Under the pieces are notes generated by a model. The model saw nothing but the letters and a program-made list of their open reading frames with translations. It ran no database searches and was not told the DNA's origin. The translations under genes and the position numbers were made by a program. Of a stretch of 13,669 bases of DNA, positions 1 to 6,692 are shown in pieces; the stretch's first letter is position 1, and each line of letters begins with the position of its first letter. Source of the DNA: Tritrichomonas foetus (lineage: Eukaryota; Parabasalia; Tritrichomonadida; Tritrichomonadidae); NCBI GenBank assembly GCA_001839685.1, contig MLAK01000021.1, positions 1 through 13,669 on the forward strand. The letters run 5' to 3'.

Positions 1-192
1 CAAAAAAGTTTTAGTAATTTTCAGGAGGTACCAAACATTTATATTTTCATTCATGAAATCATTAGTTAAAATATTTTTTAGCTGATTTATATTTTTTCAA
101 AAAAGTTTTAGTAATTTTCAGGAGGTACCAAACATTTATATTTTCATTCATGAAATCATTAGTTAAAATATTTTTTAGCTGATTTATATTTT
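1..192. repeat. 97-bp tandem repeat, two copies
   Basis: Copy one spans 1-97 and copy two 98-192. They match base for base from the CAAAAAAGTTTTAG start through GGAGGTACC and the GCTGATTTATATTTT end. The second copy departs from the first at 193, where coding sequence for a DNA2 nuclease begins. The period is not a multiple of three and all frames carry stops, so the array is not coding. More copies may lie to the left of the window. Each copy contains TTTTCATTCATG, which resembles a trichomonad initiator next to an ATG, but that ATG opens only ten codons. Confidence 0.95.
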
Positions 193-1288
193 ACTTCGTG
201 GGATCTGGGTAAACTCTCGTGTGAAAGTTGGTGATCCACTTTTTGTTATTGCAAAATTTAATGAAAAGCATGAAGCAATTATAGATAATAATGATGGATA
301 TATTGTTTTATGGCCCTTAAATATGATTACTGCAACTCGTTTGTCACATGCAACTTTATGTTCCAGAAAATTTGTTTTACTTCCTACTGTTCCTTTTGGA
401 ATGCCAAGTTCATCAATGATTGCAGGATCAGTTGCTCATGAATTGGTGCAAATGGTATTATCAAAAAAGGTTAATGTTGAAGATTTACAAGAAGAAACTG
501 AAAAGCTAGTTGATCAAAATTTACAAGGACAAGCTCTTCCTGATGTTTCTAGAAGTCAACTCTTGGAAAACTTAAATAATATCATTGATCGAGCTGGTGA
601 AATATCATTTGAAAACGAATCTATGCCACCTTATGGATGTACTGTTATTCGAGATGAAGAATATATGGTATCATCGAAATTTGGAATCATTGGAATTAGT
701 GATGTTACTTTACAAAATCCGAAAACAAAAAAATATTTACCACTTGAAATGAAATCAGGTCAATCATTGAAGTCATCTGGGAAACCATCGCATGAAACGC
801 AACTTTCACTTTATATAATGATGATGAAAGATAAATATAAAAATCTCGCTGAGGATTATGGAATGCTTTTTTATATGGAAAATAGTGCATCTTTTAAAAT
901 TCAACCACACTTTCGTGAGCTTCAATCATTAATATTACTAAGAAATTTAGTTGTAGAGGATTATTTACATGGAAATGTACCAGAAAAAAGAGCTGGGAAG
1001 TATATATGTGATATTTGTGATGCTTTTGATGTTTGCGGCATGAAACAAGATATTGAAGACATTCAAGTTTTTGAATGTTCACATTATAATCATATAAACT
1101 ATTCACAAAATGAGGGTAAAGCAATTGAATTAAGTTCTGATGAAGATAATATAATTACTTCAATCTCTGATGATACAAATCTCACATATGACGAGTATTT
1201 ACAAAAGAAAAAGAAATATAATAACGAAATAATGGAACTCTATCATCGATTGGATAAAGAATTATTGAGTGTTATTAGAAATCATTAG
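179..1288 (+). CDS. DNA2: DNA2-type Fe-S nuclease domain (5'-truncated, ends at in-frame TAG)
   Basis: This is the nuclease half of a DNA2 replication/repair nuclease-helicase, which trims flaps and resects DNA ends. Numbering from the GTG at 221 as residue 1, the PD-(D/E)XK (RecB/Cas4-like) core is complete: His73 in VAHELVQ, Asp161 in GISDVTL, Glu176 and Lys178 in LEMKSGQ, and Gln194/Tyr198 in QLSLY. The four iron-sulfur cysteines are Cys47 and the Cys263-x2-Cys266-x5-Cys272 cluster. The GTG is not a real start. Family-like sequence (GIWVNSRVKVGD) continues upstream to about 194, the frame is open back to 179, and no ATG occurs in it, so about 100 N-terminal residues of a normal DNA2 are missing, replaced by the 97-bp repeat. 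The frame ends at TAG 1286-1288 and continues past it into the helicase half. It could be a truncated pseudogene, a gene broken by assembly, or a nuclease-only product. Confidence 0.88.
   Translation: MIYILLRGIWVNSRVKVGDPLFVIAKFNEKHEAIIDNNDGYIVLWPLNMITATRLSHATLCSRKFVLLPTVPFGMPSSSMIAGSVAHELVQMVLSKKVNVEDLQEETEKLVDQNLQGQALPDVSRSQLLENLNNIIDRAGEISFENESMPPYGCTVIRDEEYMVSSKFGIIGISDVTLQNPKTKKYLPLEMKSGQSLKSSGKPSHETQLSLYIMMMKDKYKNLAEDYGMLFYMENSASFKIQPHFRELQSLILLRNLVVEDYLHGNVPEKRAGKYICDICDAFDVCGMKQDIEDIQVFECSHYNHINYSQNEGKAIELSSDEDNIITSISDDTNLTYDEYLQKKKKYNNEIMELYHRLDKELLSVIRNH
1286..1288 (+). other. In-frame TAG splitting the DNA2 reading frame
   Basis: The nuclease and helicase frames are the same frame. 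Sense codons resume straight after this TAG and run without a stop to 3055. The first 16 codons after it, before the ATG at 1337, read FDQNIRWTIDVNEREK, which fits the conserved W...EREK..G segment joining the two halves of DNA2 proteins. The stop therefore interrupts a polypeptide that was continuous in an ancestor. It is a single-codon lesion, with no frameshift nearby. Confidence 0.85.
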
Positions 1289-1336
1289 TTTGATCAAAAT
1301 ATTAGATGGACAATTGATGTAAATGAAAGGGAAAAA

Positions 1337-3055
1337 ATGGGAATGGCAATAAATGACTTGACTTTAGTTCGGTGTGGAAAAAAGTTTCGATTATTTTCAA
1401 AAAAAGAAATCGACAAATCAAAAATAGATGAATATTATAACTATTCTGGAATTTGTATCACAAAAAATGGGAAATTACCAATTATTTGTTTCGGAACTAC
1501 TGGTAAAATTTCTAAAACTAATGCTTCAGATGGTGATTTTATTTATCAGCAATTTGCATATTCAATAAGAATTCATCTTGACTTTGACAGTAATTTCCAA
1601 GATAATGAAACTGATTTGTGTATAGACTTCACAAAATTTCCATTTGGGGCAATGGAGGGAAGAAGAAATTTATCTCGATTATTTATTTATACTTCAAATA
1701 AGAGGTTTAATAATATTTGCAATATATTATCCACCAAAAGTCACATGAAGAAAAAGCGAAATATTAAAATTGATAATTTTTATGGAATGAATAATGATCA
1801 GAGAGAAGCAATCAAGAAATCAATTGAAACTAAAAATTATTCTGTTATTAGTGGATATAAAAGTACAGGTAAAACCGTAGTTTTGACTACATTATTGAAT
1901 TATTTTGATGGAATGAACACACGAGTTTTAGTTGTCGGACCATCTGATGATTCACTTGATTATCTTTGCATGCAAATTATTGATCAAATAAAATTTGTAA
2001 GAATAATAACAGAAGTACCTTCTAATCCTATTATTGCCAAGAATTCACTGGCAGTAATTACACATGATTGTAAGTCATCAGATGAAATTATAAATAAATT
2101 AATGAATTACCATATTTATATTTCATCAATTTTTGATGTTAATGATCCATGTCTTGGATCATCACTTTATGACGTTTTAATTGTTGAAGATTGCGAAAAT
2201 ATCCCAATTCATCTCTTACTTGGGCCAATTACTCGATGCAATAGGTACATTTTTTGCGGCAATCTCTCAAACTTAACAATTACACATTCTATTTTTTCAT
2301 TTATTGATATGAATTCTGTATTTTTTTTAAGAACTCAATATTCCAAAAGTTATCCTATCTATTGTCTTGAAAATGCATTAATTTATAATTATTCTGCTAA
2401 ATTAGAGAATAATTCATTGAATGAGAAAGGTTTTATTCCATGTTTGGCAATGCTAAATCAATTTCATGAGATCCATCAAAAATGGATTACACCACTTCTT
2501 TCATCATCAACCTTTGTTTTATTTTCACCTGAATCTAATGAAAATAATAATTCTTTCAAAATGAATGCTTTGATTATTGCAATGTTGACTATTTTACTTA
2601 TTATTATCGGCTATCAACCTGATGTTATTGGTATTTTAACATATGATAAAAAAGAGAAAAAAATGATTCAAAAATGTATTAAACATTTCCTTGTTTCTTC
2701 ATCAAAGTGGTTTGAAAACGAATTAAGTGACTACACTTCAATAAAACGTCTGATTCAAATTCATCATTTTTCTATTTTTAGAAATAAGGTTGACTATCAA
2801 AATAAAAATCCAAAAATTTTAATAGTCAGTTTTTCAACAGCACAAATAATTCCTGCTAACGATGCCATGATTTCGCTTGTTGAAGCACGTGAAAAACTAT
2901 ATATTATTGGAAATGAAAAGAGTCTGCGATCAAATCCATTCTTCAATAAAATGATAAATCTAATCGGAAATTCCATTATGTTTCCAACAAATATTCACGA
3001 TGTAGATTGTACACCTTTCGAAGGTGCTGCTCAAATTTTTCGAAATCTTGCTTAG
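1337..3055 (+). CDS. DNA2: DNA2-type superfamily 1 helicase domain, catalytic motifs eroded
   Basis: This is the helicase half of DNA2. Homologous coding starts at 1289, just after the TAG; 1337 is the first ATG. Numbered from that ATG, the order of SF1B motifs is clear: Q motif MNNDQREAI (151-159), Walker A GYKSTGKT (173-180), Ia around 199-210, II LIVEDCENI (281-289), III FCGNLSN (306-312), IV QYSKS (334-338), V DYQN (486-489) and VI LVEAREKL (514-521). Walker A Lys179 and Thr180 are kept. Motif II has ED where DNA2 has DE, motif III has GN for GD, motif IV lacks the usual Arg after QY, the Gly of motif V is Asn, and the motif VI arginine aligns with Glu516. ATP hydrolysis is therefore doubtful. 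The frame is otherwise long and intact, which argues against an old pseudogene. It could be a structural or pseudo-helicase paralogue, or a recently dead copy. Confidence 0.85.
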   Translation: MGMAINDLTLVRCGKKFRLFSKKEIDKSKIDEYYNYSGICITKNGKLPIICFGTTGKISKTNASDGDFIYQQFAYSIRIHLDFDSNFQDNETDLCIDFTKFPFGAMEGRRNLSRLFIYTSNKRFNNICNILSTKSHMKKKRNIKIDNFYGMNNDQREAIKKSIETKNYSVISGYKSTGKTVVLTTLLNYFDGMNTRVLVVGPSDDSLDYLCMQIIDQIKFVRIITEVPSNPIIAKNSLAVITHDCKSSDEIINKLMNYHIYISSIFDVNDPCLGSSLYDVLIVEDCENIPIHLLLGPITRCNRYIFCGNLSNLTITHSIFSFIDMNSVFFLRTQYSKSYPIYCLENALIYNYSAKLENNSLNEKGFIPCLAMLNQFHEIHQKWITPLLSSSTFVLFSPESNENNNSFKMNALIIAMLTILLIIIGYQPDVIGILTYDKKEKKMIQKCIKHFLVSSSKWFENELSDYTSIKRLIQIHHFSIFRNKVDYQNKNPKILIVSFSTAQIIPANDAMISLVEAREKLYIIGNEKSLRSNPFFNKMINLIGNSIMFPTNIHDVDCTPFEGAAQIFRNLA

Positions 3056-3246
3056 ACTAAGTTACACAAATCTTTTTTCATATTAAAATGTTTGATCCTC
3101 GATTTAAATAGGTTTTCTATGTATTTTATCAACTTTTTTGATCTTATTCAGAAAAAAAGTAGAACGAATAAATTTATTTCTAACGATTTTCTTTACATTA
3201 AAGACATAAAATACATTGTAAAGGTTATGTTATAAAAACAAGTTTT

Positions 3247-5052
3247 TCAGCATGTGAATGGATCACTGTATTCTTCATCATTAAATTCTATCATGGATTT
3301 CTTTCCTGGCATGGGAAAAGAAAGATCATCATCATTTTCGTCATCTTTACCACTTTCCATCGTGAAAGCATCATTTTCTTCTTCATCTTCATCAACTTGT
3401 TTCTCAGATTCTTTATTTTTATTCACTTTATTTGTTTCTTTTTCCTTTTCTGTATCAATTTCAAAGCTTTCATCACCATTAAATTCAATGAGATTCTTTT
3501 TCTGGCTTGGCATTGGGAATGACAAACTAAAGTCATTGCTGCTCTCCTTCTTTGAGTCATTTTGTGCTTCTTTTTCATCATTGAATTCAATTAATTTCTT
3601 TTGGCTTGGCATCGGGAATGAAAAATCTTCCTCTTTGTTCTCAACTTTGTTATCTTCTTCCTTTTCATGAGCATCTTCTTCATTAAATTCAATCATTTTC
3701 CTTTTTCCGGGCATTGGGAAATCGAATTCATCATCAATTTCATCTTTTTTATTTTCTTTTCCTTCTTTTTCGACATCTCCATCTTCTTTAAGGCCAGTGA
3801 GTTTCTCGGTCATCGCGTTTGCAAATGACAATTTTCCTTTTTCTTCTTTATTTTCTTCATTTTTGTGTTCTTCAGTTTTTTCATTGTCAACTTTTACCGA
3901 TTCGGATTTTGACTGTGATTCTAATTCACTTTCTTTTTCACTTTCACTTGTTGCAGCCTTTTCATCACTTTTTTGAATTGAAACACTTTCTTCTTCACTT
4001 TCTGATTTATTTTTCATTTGACTTTGGCTTTCACTTTCAGAAATAAAATCATCACCATCATCATCAAAATCATTTCCAATTTCACTTTCTTTCTCGCTTT
4101 GGCTTTGCTTTTCATCAGCATCATTATCACTTTCGTTTACTTCATCAAATGTTTCTCCTTCTTTTTCGCTTTCACTGACTTTATCAAATGTTTCATGATT
4201 AGATTCAGAATGTTTTTCAGATTCGCTGATTTCTTCTCTTTTTGTTGCATCAAACTTTTCACTTTTCGAAGAATATTCATCATCACTTTTTCTTTCATTA
4301 TCAAGAAACACTTCTTCATCATTTGCACCACTTGTCGAATCGGCAGCATTGGAGCTTTCGTAAATAGCAGCATCAATTGTTTCTTCAGCATCCTGCTCGA
4401 GCGCTTTTTCCTCAGCCTCTTTATTTTTCTTATCGAATTGCTTATTACGTTTGAACCTGTTCTTTGGATCAACTTTTGGCTCAATAATCGTTTTCTTTGT
4501 AACTTTTGCTTTGAGTGGTCTCAAGCCATTCGGATTCCTGGCTGATCCGGGCTGGACAAGAAGCGGCTGAGGTCTTGGCGCCATTTTTTGGGGTTGTGGC
4601 ACGCGAGAAGACAGTGGAAGATTTGTGTATGGATCATTTACCGCCATTCCATATTCCAAATCAGTTGGTTCATAAATTCCATGATGATGATGCAATTTTG
4701 AATTGCTTGGGGAAATTGCTGCGGATGAATCTTTGCCACTTTTTAGTCGTGAGGACGATGAAGGAGAATTCAAATTTGATTTCCTTTGATTACCAAATTT
4801 TGAATATCGTTTATTTGCAACTTCTTGACGTGTTTTCATTAAAAGAGCGATATTGGCGTCATCAATTCGTGTTTGCTCTGCACGATGGTGTGCAGCACGC
4901 GCTTGGTAAAGTCGAATACGTGGTGCAACTGTTGGTGCTGTTGTATCTACTGTTGGTTTGAGTGCGGCAAGATGATTCATATGTTTGACATATGCGCGGC
5001 GTTGTTCATACATTGTGTTGTAACGTGGAATGGATGGTCTTGCGCTTCTCAT
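3247..5052 (-). CDS. CFAP97/Hemingway-domain flagellar protein with acidic repeat tail
   Basis: The 601-residue protein starts at the ATG read from 5052. Residues about 12-82 fit the Hemingway/CFAP97 domain: a basic helix, the signature LKPTVDTTAP (31-40), then a helix with RIDDANIALLMK (62-73). Members of this family act in assembly or upkeep of motile axonemes, so a flagellar or basal-body role is inferred. Residues 85-215 are basic and low in complexity, with a run of four histidines at 121-124. Residues 215-601 are dominated by Glu, Ser, Asp and Lys and probably disordered. Four copies of FPMP[GS]-x-K-x-IEFN lie at 445-457, 479-491, 512-525 and 579-591. The initiator-like TCATCAT overlaps the start codon. 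The gene is convergent with DNA2, 191 bp apart. The acidic, Ser-rich coding bias opens long false frames on the opposite strand. Confidence 0.85.
   Translation of the reverse strand: MRSARPSIPRYNTMYEQRRAYVKHMNHLAALKPTVDTTAPTVAPRIRLYQARAAHHRAEQTRIDDANIALLMKTRQEVANKRYSKFGNQRKSNLNSPSSSSRLKSGKDSSAAISPSNSKLHHHHGIYEPTDLEYGMAVNDPYTNLPLSSRVPQPQKMAPRPQPLLVQPGSARNPNGLRPLKAKVTKKTIIEPKVDPKNRFKRNKQFDKKNKEAEEKALEQDAEETIDAAIYESSNAADSTSGANDEEVFLDNERKSDDEYSSKSEKFDATKREEISESEKHSESNHETFDKVSESEKEGETFDEVNESDNDADEKQSQSEKESEIGNDFDDDGDDFISESESQSQMKNKSESEEESVSIQKSDEKAATSESEKESELESQSKSESVKVDNEKTEEHKNEENKEEKGKLSFANAMTEKLTGLKEDGDVEKEGKENKKDEIDDEFDFPMPGKRKMIEFNEEDAHEKEEDNKVENKEEDFSFPMPSQKKLIEFNDEKEAQNDSKKESSNDFSLSFPMPSQKKNLIEFNGDESFEIDTEKEKETNKVNKNKESEKQVDEDEEENDAFTMESGKDDENDDDLSFPMPGKKSMIEFNDEEYSDPFTC
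3280..3318 (-). repeat. FPMP-IEFN motif copy 4
   Basis: Encodes residues 579-591 of the CFAP97-domain protein, FPMPGKKSMIEFN, ten residues from the C-terminus. It is preceded by DDLS, matching the acidic-hydrophobic lead-in of the other copies. Confidence 0.85.
3478..3519 (-). repeat. FPMP-IEFN motif copy 3
   Basis: Encodes residues 512-525, FPMPSQKKNLIEFN, with one extra residue compared with the other copies. Its downstream edge is exactly 102 bases from that of copy 2. Confidence 0.85.
3580..3618 (-). repeat. FPMP-IEFN motif copy 2
   Basis: Encodes residues 479-491, FPMPSQKKLIEFN. It lies 102 bases (34 codons) from copy 1. Confidence 0.85.
3682..3720 (-). repeat. FPMP-IEFN motif copy 1
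   Basis: Encodes residues 445-457, FPMPGKRKMIEFN, preceded by DEFD. It is the most N-terminal copy. Confidence 0.85.
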
Positions 5053-5057
5053 GATGA
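5051..5057 (-). promoter_or_regulatory. Inr-like TCATCAT at start of CFAP97-domain gene
   Basis: On the minus strand TTTCTCATCATG places a TCA-type initiator directly over the start codon, which agrees with the very short 5' leaders of trichomonad mRNAs. The motif is short and common in AT-rich DNA, so this is suggestive only. Confidence 0.35.
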
Positions 5058-5345
5058 GAAATAATGGAAAATTTGATTTCCATTGAAAAAATTGAATTTA
5101 ATAGAAAAAATTGATCAAAAAATAAATAAACTTTAGAATCTTTAAGAAAAAATTGAAAAGAAAGAATTGAAGTAATGAAATACGTTAAATAGAAAACGTG
5201 CACTTTTCGTATTCTAAAACGTACATCTTCATCTTTTTGACAATGAATTCTGAATTTATTTGGCCAAATATTACTAACTTTTTATATTTTTAAATGGCTT
5301 CATTCAGCTCTGAATTAATGATTGTAAACAAATTGTATTCATTTG

Positions 5346-5450
5346 ATATGTCATCAGAGGCATATTGAGCCCAATTGATCTCTCACTTAATCATCATGTA
5401 GTATAAATATGTCATCAGAGACATATGCATGATGATGCTAGATCATCACA
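5346..5450. repeat. 20-bp direct repeat with small palindromes
   Basis: ATATGTCATCAGAGGCATAT at 5346-5365 recurs at 5407-5426 with one mismatch, 61 bases on. The second copy is also an inverted repeat (ATATGTC / GACATAT, 6-base loop). It is followed by TGATGAT-GCTAG-ATCATCA, a second small hairpin with 7-base arms. The cluster sits in the spacer upstream of the divergently placed CFAP97-domain and tubby-domain genes. Function is unknown. Confidence 0.65.
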
Positions 5451-5639
5451 TGAGTAATATACATCTAATTTTTAAACGATGAAATCCTGTTATTCATTTG
5501 AACAAACGTCATTTTTAATGGGCTTTTTCTAGTTTTCTCCATGTCATACTGACAAAGTGTATCATTAAAATGATGAATTGTTTAAAGTTATGAAACGAAA
5601 TATAAAGAGAAGTAATTAAAAGTGTTTAGATTATTTAAA

Positions 5640-6304
5640 AACATGTTTTGCTAAAAATGTAATCACATTATTCAAGGTAAATCTTACTCATGGGTAAATC
5701 TACTCAAAGATTTGGTTATTCACAAAATAAAATAAAGTGTTTCAAAAAAGTTTTTTCACCTAAAATTTGACATTGGCCACTTACTGATAGAGAAACCAAA
5801 GAATTGTCTACTAAGCTAAAAATGATTTTCCACATTTAAATCGAACTTCATCATACTAGGTCTAATATTGCATATTACTGAAGCTGGAGCACAATTCAAA
5901 TTGCGATCTTTCAATTGTTAGAAGGCTTTGTTGATCTAAAAATTGACAAATTTGAATTGAAAAGACAAGTCGACAACACTTAACAAAGATTGTTTCCGAA
6001 CTTGTAATCAATTGGAACTCTTTTGTTTCGTTGCTAGTAACAACTGATTCGCTAAAGTATTTTGCACTTACGATCAAAAAGTTGCCTCACATCGTAAAGA
6101 AATGATCAATGCCGGTGATAGCATTTCTGTGAAAATTTGAAGTTTATTCAATATAAATACATCTTCAGTGAATTTGGCAACTTTCGCAGTTGATGGAATA
6201 TTTATGCCTAATATACCTGATGATATCATAAATTGACTTTCATTAATGAAAGTTCTGTCGTTAAAACTTTCTACCTTCGAGGACAATGCTGGTTTCACGT
6301 TATA
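5640..6304 (-). pseudogene. Decayed BspA-type leucine-rich-repeat relic
   Basis: Minus-strand fragments in different frames read like trichomonad BspA-family surface proteins (TpLRR type). At 6298-6077: KVESFNDRTF, then GINIPSTAKVAKFTEDVF. At 6074-5862: ITSSETIFVKCCRLV and LLTIERSQFELCSS. At 5817-5716: LSVSGQCQILGEKTF. Near 5700-5640: VDLPMSKIYLE and FSKTCF. The shared pattern is an IP-S-x-V/AK ... F ... C/L spacing. The fragments are separated by stops and at least one frame change near 6076, none starts with a proper ATG, and the whole is far shorter than intact BspA proteins. Each fragment alone is weak; the succession on one strand is the evidence. It could still be chance in AT-rich sequence. 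Confidence 0.5.
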
Positions 6305-6648
6305 AGATCAATGGAGCATTATTTGTTTTAACTTCATTTTTTGTTCCTTCACTTGTTCCAGTGTTGATCTAATTTTTGGATTGTCCAAAATCGTTTCCTT
6401 TTACATATTAATCTTTTTGATATTTTATGGAGTAATACTGTAAAAAACATCTTTACATGTTTATCATTATGACTTTTTAAATAATACAAATAATTGTTTC
6501 ATCTTCTTCAAAATAATGAAGAAGAAAATTGCACCTTCACATGTGAAAATTCTGAGAAATCATAAAATCCTGTGAATTTTACGTTAATTCATGTACGTTT
6601 TCTATTATTTTTATTTATCCAAAATATAATATATTGAAAAAGTGATTG

Positions 6649-6655
6649 TCATTCA
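6649..6655 (+). promoter_or_regulatory. Inr-like TCATTCA upstream of tubby-domain gene
   Basis: TCATTCA fits the trichomonad initiator pattern and lies about 38 bases before the ATG at 6693. It would exclude the upstream GTG at 6642 as the start, since that lies before the predicted transcription start. The motif alone is weak evidence. Confidence 0.35.
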
Positions 6656-6692
6656 GAAAAAGTTTGATCAAATCTTCGTTCAAAAGTCTCTC

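Larger units (their letters stand above)
5053..6692. other. Long spacer between CFAP97-domain and tubby-domain genes
   Basis: AT-rich spacer with no intact gene on either strand. It holds the upstream regions of two divergent genes, a direct-repeat/palindrome cluster (5346-5450), an imperfect pair of GGTAAATCT(T)ACTCA at about 5676-5708, and the BspA-like relic. No tRNA or rRNA gene was recognised by eye. Confidence 0.7.

Noticed and set aside
23..31. GGAGGT resembling a bacterial ribosome binding site
   Set aside because: The window is eukaryotic and the motif lies within a noncoding tandem repeat with no suitable start downstream.
1..192. CRISPR array
   Set aside because: Two adjacent 97-bp copies with no unique spacers, in a eukaryotic context.
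221..223. GTG as start of the nuclease gene
   Set aside because: Eukaryotic nuclear genes do not normally start at GTG, and family-like sequence extends upstream of it.
1286..1288. TAG as a recoded sense codon (selenocysteine-like, pyrrolysine or altered code)
   Set aside because: The gene at 8107-8289 is doubtful, but the other genes use ordinary stops and nothing nearby suggests a recoding element. A plain nonsense codon or error is simpler.
3254..4961. Several long plus-strand open frames rich in Phe, Ser and Leu
   Set aside because: They are antisense to the CFAP97-domain gene. Its Glu/Ser/Lys-rich codons (GAA, TCA, AAA) leave the opposite strand free of stops. They have no domain and no promoter.
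6642..6644. GTG as start of the tubby-domain gene
   Set aside because: The ATG at 6693 is downstream of an Inr-like TCATTCA and gives a sensible N-terminus. The codons before it are not needed.
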